A stretch of 64,000 bases of DNA from Falciphora oryzae (Eukaryota; Ascomycota; Sordariomycetes; Magnaporthales; Magnaporthaceae), in the NCBI GenBank assembly GCA_000733355.1, contig JNVV01000078.1, positions 59,146 to 123,145 of the forward strand, in the 5' to 3' direction. Shown piece after piece: positions 1 through 9,898 of the stretch. Each line of letters starts with the position of its first letter. Position 1 is the stretch's first letter. The position numbers and the translations under genes were made by a program. The notes beneath the pieces were generated by a model. It saw only the letters and a program-made list of their open reading frames with translations. It did no database searches and was not told the DNA's origin.

Positions 1-518
1 CCCCCGCCTCACCTTGTCTACCCGTGTTCTCTGCGGCCTGCCTTCCAAGAACAAATGATCTACAGCAGCCCTGAAGGAAGCCAGGTATGCATTTGTTGGT
101 TGCATGGCAATCGGGCTGCAAATATCGGGTTATTGATTCAGTTATACCCGTGTAAATGTTCACCAAGTTCCGCACATTATAGCTGCATTAATCACTGCAC
201 AAAAGCATCGCCTTCTCAAACGCCATCCATCCTGTCATTTATGCATATATCCTATTATTTGTTCCCAAGGACCAACGGGGTTTGTCGAAACGAAACGCGC
301 CAAGGTACGCGACGCTGGAGCGGGTAAATCCATCCTCCAATCGCGTTACCCTCTGCGCCAAGCCACTCCAGCCACAAATTGGGCGCGTTGGTGCGACTTG
401 AAGTGGCGCGGGTAAATGTCTGGGCTTGGCCCAACAACCGCCGCCTCCTGCCCGCGGTCCCGCCGGCCCTCTTTGATCCACCAAGCTTCAGTCGCTCGAT
501 TGAGACGGTCGCGACGCA
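1..518. other. Upstream region without a supported gene
   Basis: No reading frame here looks like protein; the longest ones overlap each other on both strands and have no conserved motifs. It presumably holds the promoter and 5' leader of the JmjC gene that starts at 519. I see no clear TATA box, repeat or RNA gene. Confidence 0.4.
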
Positions 519-3500
519 ATGTCAACCAAGAAGAAAAAGTACTTCCTCGCCTTCGATGACGATGATTTGGAGGACGCTCCCGAATCGGTTCGGAAGTATT
601 TGCGCGAGAAGGGTGCTCCCCAACCGACAGACGATGACTCCCCTCCCTTTGGGCCACCGCGGGTTGAGGAGGACTCGTCCCGGGGGCATACAGCTCGACG
701 TGGGGCGCAGCCTCTTGAGCAAATCAAAACGCAAGTCAAACGTTATCTAAAGGATCAGGGAGACCAAGAAATTCGCACTTTTCTGAAAGATCTTGGATTG
801 CTCGATGGCCTTCCCAGCGAGGGGCCGTCTGAGGTCGACGCTATCTCGAGGTTGCGAGCCGAGAACGATCAGCGAGAAGCCGAAATTGCGGAACTGCGCG
901 CCGAGGAAGATCGGGCCAGGAAGTTGGAGGCCGAGATTCAGAAGCTTAAGCGACAAGAACGCGCATCCAGGACCGGTGGACGAGGAGGGCAGCGGCAAGT
1001 CGAGGAGCGGGCGAACCAAGACCAGGTGGCCGAGCTGCTAGCGAAACTTGGAGAACAAGCCGCCGAAATTGCGGAGCTTAAGCGACAACGCACAGCCGGT
1101 AAGCAACCACCCTAGGTAACTGACGAACAAGGACCTAACGATCGATATAGATGCGGTCCCTTTGCTCAGTTCGGTGCCGGTGGGCCGAGCTCGCCCCGAC
1201 GACACCGACGATAGTGGCGATGAGGACTTGTCAGGCGCAGATCCCCGGCCGTCTGCCACAACATTGCCAGCAGCATCGACGACGGCCGCCGCCGCCTTGT
1301 CGCCGGCCACCCCGGGCAGCAATAGCGACAGTGACGATGAGATGTCAGATGCTGCCCCCCTCCCGCGTGCCTCGACCGAGGCGCAGCCATATCCAGACCC
1401 CGTGCCGGCATCGCGACCTCACGCGGGCGACTCCAACCCTTTGCAATCCAGCCCTGCGCCGCCTGCAATGGCAAACTCATTGTCGGCGGGGAGCAGTTCC
1501 AGCAATTCTGGCAATGGCGACGGCGCCTCTAGCAACCGCAGCACTGCCAGCAGCCCCCCCAGCGACAGCCAGTTCCCGTTTCACCAATCCGCGGAATCGG
1601 CTACGGTCCGTGGTTTCCTCGCAATCAATCGCGTAAAGCCACCGGCTGGACAATCGACGGCCAGCAGTTTCGAGGCGCAGGCAGCGGCTGGATTGTCGAC
1701 GGCCAGTAGTCCCCTGAGCCCTCCCCCTGAGATTTTCGGTGCCGTCATGCGCGACAGCGAAGCGCTGGAGCCTGACGACGGCCATCCCGGGCCCCTTCCC
1801 GTCACAGCACTGCAGCCACAAAGCCACATCCCTGTTGTCGATTTCGACAAGATACCTTCGGCGAAGCCCCGCGAGTTCAAGCTGCCAAAATTGACTGGGC
1901 CATATCGCATGCGGCTGGAAAGGCTGGTTACGGAAGCCCAAAAGAAGTTCCCTGAGAGAAATCTCGGCCAATTCGGTGAAAACCAGTTTCTGGACCGCCA
2001 CCTGATGGACGACCTTCTCAAAGATGATCTGCCAGACGGATACTACCTAGACGTCCGCCCTTCAGATCTGAACAAAACACCGCCACCGCGTGGTCTTGTT
2101 CTGCCCTACCGCGTCAACTGCTCCGACCAGCTTTCGGAACAGGGCCAGAATCGTTTCGTCATTGCGGTCGTCGAGTTGGGCCAGTCCAAATTCATCAGCT
2201 GGGGAATGACAAAGGAAAAGCGCGAGCAGGAGGCGACCGCACTTGCAGGTATGCTCGGTCGTAATGATGCTTTTGAGCAAGAACCACACGATGTAAGAGC
2301 CCCCCCGCCTTAAACGATCGGCCGAACATCGCGCTAATCCTTGCAGCTCGACTCTGAGGATAACTGCTGTGCTTTTCGATGCGTAGAGGCCGTACGCATC
2401 CATTTTGAGATAGACAAACAGCGAGAGCGGGACAATACCGCCCTTCGGCTGGCCTCCCTGGAGAGATGGATCAAATCCAAGAATAAGGCGACTGAGGCGC
2501 TGAGGTCCGGCAATCCCCGAGAAGATGGAGACCAGATGCCTGCAGACGCCGGGATTGGCGACTTCGCTCCCGCGGTTTCGACTCCGGTTGATCCAGAAGT
2601 TGCGAAAGCGCCCCTTGGCGAACTTTCTGCAAGCGAGGGTGCCGATACCACACCGGATGTTTCAGCATCGCAAGCGTCAAGCCGGCGGCGGGCTTCGACG
2701 GCTGAAGCTGCGCCAGGTCCCCCATCGGGACTGCTCAGCCAGCGAAGCGATAGCGCGGCTCCACAGACAGCGGCGGCCCCGGCTGCACCGGATTCGCTCG
2801 GCCAGCGCGAAGATGGCACTGCCGCGTCAAACTCGGACGCCTCCTTCACCGCGGTTAAATTCGTGGTGGCCCCCGAGCGGGGAAGAAGGCCGCTTCCCAA
2901 CAGCCGACCCCAGCCAGCTGCTCCACCACCCGAGCTCGGACATTCCCAGGCTCCCCCGCCCAGTGACGTTCACAACGGCGTGAAGTACAGATGGATGTTC
3001 GATACCATTGGTGGCCCCGTCTTGTTGCTCGAGCCAACACCGGCCCAATACCGGAACCTAAAGGAGGGCCCTAAAGATGACATCCCTTTGCTTATCCGCT
3101 GTGGCAAGAAACTCGCGGAAGAGGCTGGCGTATTCGTGATCAGCGCACCAGAGGAATGTCGACCAGAACGCCCCGAACAACCTCCACCCCGCCGAGAAAA
3201 GTCGACAACATACATTCAAAAACCATTAACATATGGTTTCTCCCAACTTCTCACCCAACAGAAGATAAGGAGCATTCGCTCTTTCGATGGCAACAAGCTT
3301 GGCGTCGATTCCAGCATTACCGACGACGTCGAAAAGTTTGCAACAGTGATCTCAGATCCAGAGAAACTAGACGACGTTGCTTACCGGACCGACATCCCAG
3401 CCCACACTGAGAAAGAGCGCAGGGAAGCATTCCTACCCCCAGAAAGCCCAGTTTGGCCGTTCCGAGGCAACAAGTTTCCTGCGGATGGTCCTGTGTGCGG

Positions 3501-5001
3501 ATTACACAATCCATCCGCGTATCAGTCGCGGCAGTGGGGACCGTTTGCATGGCATCGTGAAGATTTACGAGCGTGGGCAGTCAATTATCTCTACTGTGGA
3601 GAAAAGGTCTGGCGCGTTATCGAGCCAGGATTAGAAAAACAAGCGGACAAAGTGTTTGCCGACGTCCTGGGAGTGACGCCGGACCACACCCAATGGCTCC
3701 GCCACCAAGTTCTGCATGGCGGCGTTGTTCACTTGCGGAAGGAGGGCGTTGTTGTAAGAGAGTTCAAGCAGAGAGCGGGGCAATTGGTCATTACCCTCCC
3801 AGGCGCCTACCACTCTGGATTCAGCGTCACTCCCACCCAGGCTGAAGCGGTCAACTGGATGGATTCTACAGATCGGTCCGAGGAATATATCCCTTGCAAC
3901 GCGGAATGCAATGATCACGACCCGATTACGTATGAGATAGCGTTCTCGAGCGATCAGCCAAGCGACCAGCCCCAGAACTCAACTTCCCCTGAGGAGCATG
4001 CAGGCGAAAAGCAGCACGCCGGCGAGCAGCACCCGCGCGACCAGGAGCACACGGACGAGCAAAACACAAGCGATGACCAGCAAACCAATGTCGCAGGACC
4101 GCGGAGATCAGGAAGGAGGAAGTCCGAGGATACCTCCTATCCCGCAGGATCCGTCACTGGGAACCATGCGCAGCGAGCCGCTGCCCTGCGCAGTGCACAG
4201 CAAAAAGCACCGAGGGTGGCAAAAGACACAAGCGGAAAGCAGCACGAGCGCGGCGAGCAGCAGGGCGAAGCCGTCGAATCACCAAGGTCACGGAGAAACA
4301 AACGCGCTGCTGCCCCAAATGAACCACCATCCGACGAGCCACAATCCAAGCGAAAGCCCCGCCCCGTAGCCATCATGGCCGAACATCTACGCGACGCAAA
4401 CGCCATCGCACGGTTGAGGGGTCACATCAGAGCTTCGAGGGGAGATGGACGGCTTCCAGAGTTGGATGTCAAGGAAGAAGATACAGTCCGCGCAGCAGTT
4501 GCATATTGCAAGATTGCAATTCAGGCTAAGCAGTCAGCTGGCTACTGTGGCTTAAGGTCATGGATGGCATGGGCTTCGGCTAACAAACTTATCAACCTTG
4601 AGAAGGAGAAGGCGAACAGAAAGCGCAACCCTGAAGATGTGCTTAAAAGAGCGCATGCGGAAGTCGCTACCTTGACATATGGTGCGTTCAAAAATCGCCT
4701 TTCAGAAGCTGGAAAATTGGAAAATCTGGGAGCATTTATGGCCATGCTTCCCTTCGATGGACAACTGGACGACGGCATAGCACTTCGGGATTACCAAAGG
4801 GTTGGGCGAGACGAGATGGAACAGTTGAAGGAGCAGTCAGCGAGGGGTATTGGTTCACAATTGGCAGAGGTGGCGGACGAGTTTCTGACAGCTTTGCGGG
4901 AAGGCAAGGCGTACCCCAGAAGGGCTTGGGAAGATGTCGCTGAAGCAGAACTGGTGAAATTAACACTGCAGCAACAAGTGGAGCTGCTTCAGCGCGCGTG
5001 A
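519..5001 (+). CDS. JmjC-domain protein, three exons
   Basis: Exons 519-1098, 1151-2292 and 2347-5001 join in frame into 1458 residues; both introns (52 and 54 nt) have GT and AG ends. Residues about 107-190 form a charged coiled coil, and about 200-450 are Ser/Ala/Pro-rich and probably disordered. A JmjC fold is visible at about 955-1085: GPFAWHREDL supplies the Fe(II) ligands His977 and Glu979, VNYLYCGEKVW supplies the 2-oxoglutarate-side Asn and Lys, and AYHSGF supplies the third ligand, His1063. All three metal ligands are present, so an Fe(II)/2-oxoglutarate oxygenase is expected, as in KDM4-like demethylases. I see no JmjN, PHD or Tudor motif, so histone demethylation is inference. A His/Gln/Glu-rich linker (about 1110-1230) leads to a helical C-terminal block with no family I recognise. 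The start at 519 is the first ATG of the exon-1 frame. Confidence 0.85.
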
Positions 5002-5121
5002 AGCTCAGTGGCAGCCGCACGGACAGCAGCGGCAGGATGACAGCTTGGTTACTTTTTTCCCGAAGGCGTTAGGAGGCTGGCGCAGAATGATAATTCAATC
5101 TCATTCCAGTTGGTTGTGTGA

Positions 5122-5159
5122 TTAGTCAGCACGTCAGCCCAGGCTGACGTGCTGACTAA
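5122..5159. repeat. Perfect 18-bp palindrome with CA spacer
   Basis: The arms at 5122-5139 (TTAGTCAGCACGTCAGCC) and 5142-5159 are exact reverse complements, separated by the two bases CA. Each arm contains a TGACGT/ACGTCA half-site of the type bound by CREB/ATF-like bZIP factors. It lies about 120 nt after the JmjC stop, at the edge of a gene-poor region. It could be a hairpin terminator, a regulatory dyad or the scar of an excised inverted-repeat element; the sequence does not decide. Confidence 0.85.
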
Positions 5160-6062
5160 CCGATGCTTTGCTCCCTCAGGCCGGACCCAGCCGATTTTGG
5201 AGCCCAACACCCGTGTCCCGGCAGGCAGTACCCAGCACCCCCGCCGGCCTCGGTCAAGGCGGCTCATGACGGCGGTCAATCCCTGGAGCGACGCACGCTA
5301 CAGCGCACGCGGAGGGACGCGCGACATGGAGAAACTCTGGAGTGCTGTGTGCTTTGCTGTTACACCTTTATTATAACTCTAGGAATGCGTCTGCCGCGAC
5401 GGCCAGCGGCGCGGCCCGCAAGCCGGCGAATTTGGCCGCCGCCTGCCCGAGGCCCTCCGTCTCCTGCGCCTGCAGGACATCATGCATAAAGCGGCGCCAA
5501 TCCCAGCGCACCCGACATCTGCCCCTTTGGCTGAAGCGTCCGGAAGAGTGCTAAGGCCAAGACAACCGGGGGAGCCACCCCAACCTTCTAGACCACCATC
5601 AATCGGAGACGATACGAGACGTCCGGCGGCGAAGAAGAAATGCAAGGAGTGGCGACCGGTGAAACTTGTCTAAGACGTTTAGGGCACAGAACGACCTCGA
5701 CGAGCTAGCCTCCATTCCGTTTATGGCGGGGGAATATTAGGACTCATTGGCGTCAATAGGATTGTCCTGGCTACCTGAGGCTAATAGTCGAGTAGGGCGA
5801 CTCGGGTCTTTACGCCTCCTTTTTAAAACGTCTCTGACTGCACTAATAGGCTCTCTCTGCTGAATCCCGCAAATCTTTTCTCCGGCACTGTCTTCGTTGG
5901 AATGGGCGCGAGCAACACGACCGCGAGAGCGTCGCGGGGCCATCCGCAGCGGAACCGGATTCCTCCCCGAGCTTGCATTATCCGGATAACTGCTGATTTC
6001 CGTCTCCTCCAGTAAAGGCTTGGCGTCCAGGCTAGTGCAGGGCGAGAAGATGGCTGGGGGAG
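5160..6062. other. Gene-poor stretch, possible coding scraps
   Basis: No intact gene can be supported. A plus-strand frame from about 5395 to 5673 reads as a basic, Pro-rich C-terminal tail ending in KKKCKEWRPVKLV, but nothing upstream in frame supports it. A minus-strand frame at 5737-5943 is Arg-rich. Both may be debris. Confidence 0.3.
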
Positions 6063-6590
6063 TTAGGGGGACCTGCTCTGACTTTGGGGATTCTGTCGCG
6101 GCGTCGGCGGAGCGAGTCCGGGCGGCGTTCCAGCTTTAATGTCCACCCAGTAGATGAAGTCTTCAAAGTTGATGTTGCAATCGTCGGGAGCGTCGCCTAG
6201 GGAGGCGACTTCGGGAATGGGCCGCGGATTAAAAAGTTCGCTATAGTTGAAATTGCTCTCGTCAGGGTTGTCGTCGGGGTTGTCGTGGGGGCTGACGTCG
6301 GGCTCGAACGGCAGCCAATTGAAGATATCGTTTTGGTCGGGATTTTGACGGACGGTGAAAGTCCATCCTTCCATGCTGGCTGGGTGGCGTGCCAAAGGGC
6401 TTGGGGGCTCGAGCTCGATCGGAGGCAAGGAAGGTTGGCTAGGATCATGCTTGTGTTGTGTGGCTCTGCTGACGGTGGAGGAGGGAGAGGGAGAGGAAAA
6501 TTGAAAAGGGGCCAGGGGTCCCTTTATTAGACGATCTACGCCGCTTTGGCAAGGAGGCAGCAGTTCGCCACAGTTATCCACGGAGGGCAA
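6063..6590 (-). CDS. Hypothetical acidic, Pro/Asn/Asp-rich protein
   Basis: This 175-codon frame has a biased but protein-like composition. It is Pro/Ser-rich at the start, then has aromatic and acidic segments such as NINFEDFIYWVDIKAG and a DNPDDNPDE run, then a Pro/Gln/Ser tail. No domain is recognisable. It resembles an intrinsically disordered activation-type region, but that is only a resemblance. It may be an exon of a longer gene running toward 5737, where another minus-strand frame is open, or a remnant. The ATG at 6590 is the only upstream start in the frame. Confidence 0.25.
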   Translation of the reverse strand: MPSVDNCGELLPPCQSGVDRLIKGPLAPFQFSSPSPSSTVSRATQHKHDPSQPSLPPIELEPPSPLARHPASMEGWTFTVRQNPDQNDIFNWLPFEPDVSPHDNPDDNPDESNFNYSELFNPRPIPEVASLGDAPDDCNINFEDFIYWVDIKAGTPPGLAPPTPRQNPQSQSRSP

Positions 6591-6929
6591 ACGGGCTCCT
6601 GGTTACTCCGCCAGCTGCCAGGCACATGTCTTGAGAAGGAGCAAGCGACAGGAGCAAACGCACACGGTCAGGAAGCTGGACCTGGGGACGGAGGGAGGGC
6701 AGTGCCGTCAACCCCTCATCCCGTGGGCTGGGGCGGGCCTAAAGAGTCGCAGGTTTTCCTTGCTTGTTAGCAGGAGAGGTCGGATATGTGCGCAATCCCT
6801 TGGCCCGCGTCGTTTGTGTTGTAGGCCTTGGCTGCATCGCGTGTCCCTCGGAACACCACCACCACCGAGAAACCGCCTTGCCTCGCATCTCCGCCACGCT
6901 AGGCACTTAAATCCAAGCGAACGGAGACG

Positions 6930-7830
6930 ATGCCAGAAGGGCGAAGGTCGCATATCCCCGCGGTGCCTCGTGTCGCTGTGCGCCCTGGAGTTGGCAAGTC
7001 GGCTGTACGACGGCATGCCTTTGCGAAGGTCTCGCCCTGCATCGTGGAGCAGGAGCTGTCCCGGGCAAAGTGGCTGCCCCCGGCAATGAAGCGACTCCTG
7101 AGCACAGGCGCCGTCAGCCCAGAGAACTCAGCCGTCGTGGCGGCGCAGACGCCGGACACGCCCTCGGCGCTGCAGATCCGGCACCTGATCGGCAACGTCG
7201 GCCACCGGGCCATGGCCCTCATGGTCTCGCCCCAGGACCCCATGATGCCAAGGCCAGGGCACCACATCTCCGCCGCCCGGCACCTGGTATACGACGGGTC
7301 AACCGTGGACAGGTTTCAGAGACGTCGCTCCACCTTTCCTTCTCCAAGTGGAGCACGCCGCTGCCCGAAGGCCACGTTACGGGGAGATCGACCGGGAGGT
7401 GCTCTCGGTCGAGTCCATCGTCTCGGTACAGGACGACAAATAGGTGGCGGACATTAACGACCTCGGGGTGAAGCAGGAGCGGCCGGATTCGTTTACGGAC
7501 TCGTGCGGGTGCGGCAGCGACTCCTCCAGGACCGTCCCGGAGTCGGCGACCGAGCCCCGGCTCGACGGCGCCGTGTCGTTGGATTCGTAGGCCCAGCTAC
7601 TGGATCCGCCGCCGTGCGCCGGCGTCTTCCGGGCGTACGGCAACTAGGCGACCCGGCTGGCGGCGGCATCCATCGCTATCCAATAGTGCCGGGACACCCT
7701 GGCGGAGCTCACAATGTCCTGACCGCGGGCAAAAAAATCGTGGGTGTCCTTGAGGCTCTCCCGGGAGAAACAGATGCCTAAACTCGCCCAGCTTCACCTT
7801 CACTGCTCCCGGTTCAACTTAATGCTCTGT
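6930..7830 (+). pseudogene. RIP-like relic of an uncharacterised fungal family
   Basis: A protein-like sequence can be followed through all three plus frames. One frame gives HISAARHLVYDGSTVDRFQ (to about 7320), a second gives ETSLHLSFSKWSTPL, and a third, from 7378, gives YGEIDREVLSVESIVSVQDD. The third frame is then broken by TAG or TGA codons where tryptophan is expected: after QDDK (7441), after SLDS (about 7588), after AYGN (about 7645), after SIAIQ (about 7684) and after LTMS (about 7720). TGG to TAG/TGA is what C-to-T change on the opposite strand gives. The pattern (hSFSxW, SVSVxDxxWVAD, SLDSWxxLLD, GNWxxRLAA) recalls an uncharacterised protein type common in accessory regions of ascomycete genomes. 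I cannot name the family or its function. Confidence 0.5.
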
Positions 7831-8051
7831 TTGTGTTTATGCTTCATGTATGCGCTCCTGCGTTTGCATGGGCGCTGGTGAAATCCAGGAGAACAAAAGG
7901 GCCGCTCCTTCGGGACTGTCTATCGGAACGCCGCAAAGAACTCCATTCTTCCAATCTGGCCTGGTCTTCCATTCGAACCCATGCGGCGCTCTCGCAAACT
8001 CTTCAGTGGCACAGACGGACATGAGCCTCGAGAAGTCCAGTTTCTACTTGC

Positions 8052-8082
<31 letters not shown>

Positions 8083-8966
8083 TTTTGCCCCGCAGCAACA
8101 GCCCCGGCCTCATGAAGCGAACTGTGGGGAACCGGGGAGGTCATTGCACTGGCGCTAGCGGCAGGTACTTGTGTTGCACGCGGTGCATTTTTGAGGGAAA
8201 CCTGTCCCGGCGGGCATGGGGCATCATCAATCAGACAGAACAATCAATCAATCCAATCAGATCTCGTTACGCTGTGCAACAACTTGCCTCTGGTGAAGCG
8301 TGGGTACCCCTTGGACCCGCGCTTCGAGACGCGATCGTGGGTCTTGTCTCGCTCCAGAGTACCGAAGTACCCGTACGTACGTTCAGTTTGGACATTGGTC
8401 ACGTCACAGTCTACGGTTGCATTCGATAATATTCGCCACAAACGCGAGACAGCTGTCTTCCGTCCCGGTGCCGCTGAGAAACCCAGCTCCGCATTGGCAT
8501 CGGCTGCGTCTCGGCGTGCACCGAACATTGATGATTGGTCCAACATCACTAGCTCCATCCTGTCGGCAAATTCGTTTCTTTCTTGCAATTCGCACAATGC
8601 ATCCCCGCTGCAGTAGTTGACTCCTCAGGATGCGGGGGTCTGTCAACAAGGCGGCATATGTGGTGGGAGTTGATTGGGTCGCCTTTTCCTGCAAGTGGCC
8701 ATTTTGGTGGACTGTCTGGGTTGCACGACGGCTGCTTTTCGTCTTTTCTTGCTGGCCTCCACACCACATCGCTAGGAAGTGCAACATTGCATCAAGAAAT
8801 CTGCATTGCCCATGCTGCAGACTCATCCTCGGCAAACCCGCCATTGATATTCGCTTGGTCCAGCACGCACCCACTCCAGGGCTCGAGGCGGCGTCGGTGG
8901 AAGTTGAGGGCTGCGCAGTTCGCTCTCCTACGACTCCGTCCACCAAGGCGTGAAACGGCTACGCCA
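7831..8966. other. Gene-poor stretch with a 24-T run
   Basis: A homopolymer of 24 T lies at 8063-8086. The frame of the gene starting at 8967 stays open upstream to 8583, but that extension is Cys/Ser/Arg-rich and not protein-like, so I treat it as leader. Nothing else is supported. Confidence 0.4.
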
Positions 8967-9818
8967 ATGAGCACGGCCATGAGCACCCTCCTCCTGAACC
9001 AACTGGTTCCCCTAGAGTCAGTCGAGCTAGGCCGCCTAGTCGTCGACCCAAAGTATCCCGACCATGACTTCTGCCAACCGTCATTGACGGGAACTTCCAC
9101 CGAGGGACCGTTCGCCGCAGCAGACGTGGCCACCCAACTTTTCGAGGACTTTAGCGTCATTCTAAACCGCACCCGCGGTACCCGCTTGGAGCTCCGCCTG
9201 CTCAGCCTACTATCTATTGTGCCGTCCGTCACTCCAGGCTCGGCGTCGTCGACAGTTTTGACCGCCCCGGTCTGCGCCGTCCACCAGCTGCGCGATGCGA
9301 CGACCTACTTCAACGCTGCGTGTCGGGAGCAGCCCGTACGCGAATGGTTGGAGAGTCGACCCCGGAGGCCGTTTGGCAACATCTTTTTGGTATGCGGGCT
9401 CAGGACGGTGACCAATGCCCGGGTACAGCAAACTCGCCACAGTCAGATCGACGTTGCCGCATCCGTCTCAACGCCGGCCGCTTCTTTCACGCCGGGTTTG
9501 GACGTCACCGTCGGAAGCGGCCTGTCGGTGGCTTGCGAGTCCAGGGAGAAGGTCGGGTACACTGCCGTTGGAGAACAAGTTTTCGCAGTGCAGTACCGCA
9601 AGGTCAATCTCTCGATGCTTTCCGCCGCGGCGAAGAAGGTTGAAGAGGCATATCTAGGGAGGAAAGTTCGCTTTATATCCTACATTTCACTAAGGGGTGG
9701 GCAGGTTAATGAGCGTGTGATTGAAGCAGAGGTTGCCGAGGCACTTACGCAGGACGATCTGATCGGCAATTACGAAAGCTTCGACTTAGATGGAGAGCAA
9801 ATTTTGTATCGTATTTGA
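8967..9818 (+). CDS. Conserved fungal protein of unknown function
   Basis: This is an intronless gene of 283 codons. I chose the ATG at 8967 (context CCAATGAGC) because residues before it look untranslated and the conserved part begins soon after. From memory, the layout matches a family often seen beside NLR and caspase genes in ascomycetes: an LGRLVVDP opening, a Ser/Leu-rich middle, RPFGNIFLVCGLRTV, an alternating small-residue block (VAASVSTPAASFTPGLDVTVGSG), then VGEQVFAVQYRKV and an acidic tail. The family's biochemical role is unknown to me. There is no signal peptide and no clear transmembrane helix. The gene is convergent with the metacaspase-like gene, with 80 nt between the two stops. 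A pore-forming or otherwise protease-activated partner is a testable idea, not a conclusion. Confidence 0.75.
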   Translation: MSTAMSTLLLNQLVPLESVELGRLVVDPKYPDHDFCQPSLTGTSTEGPFAAADVATQLFEDFSVILNRTRGTRLELRLLSLLSIVPSVTPGSASSTVLTAPVCAVHQLRDATTYFNAACREQPVREWLESRPRRPFGNIFLVCGLRTVTNARVQQTRHSQIDVAASVSTPAASFTPGLDVTVGSGLSVACESREKVGYTAVGEQVFAVQYRKVNLSMLSAAAKKVEEAYLGRKVRFISYISLRGGQVNERVIEAEVAEALTQDDLIGNYESFDLDGEQILYRI

Positions 9819-9898
9819 AGAGATTTACTACCAGTAACTACTTCCTAACCGCAGCCTAAAATAAAAGAGAAAAAAAGAGAGAGAGAGAAATGTAACAT

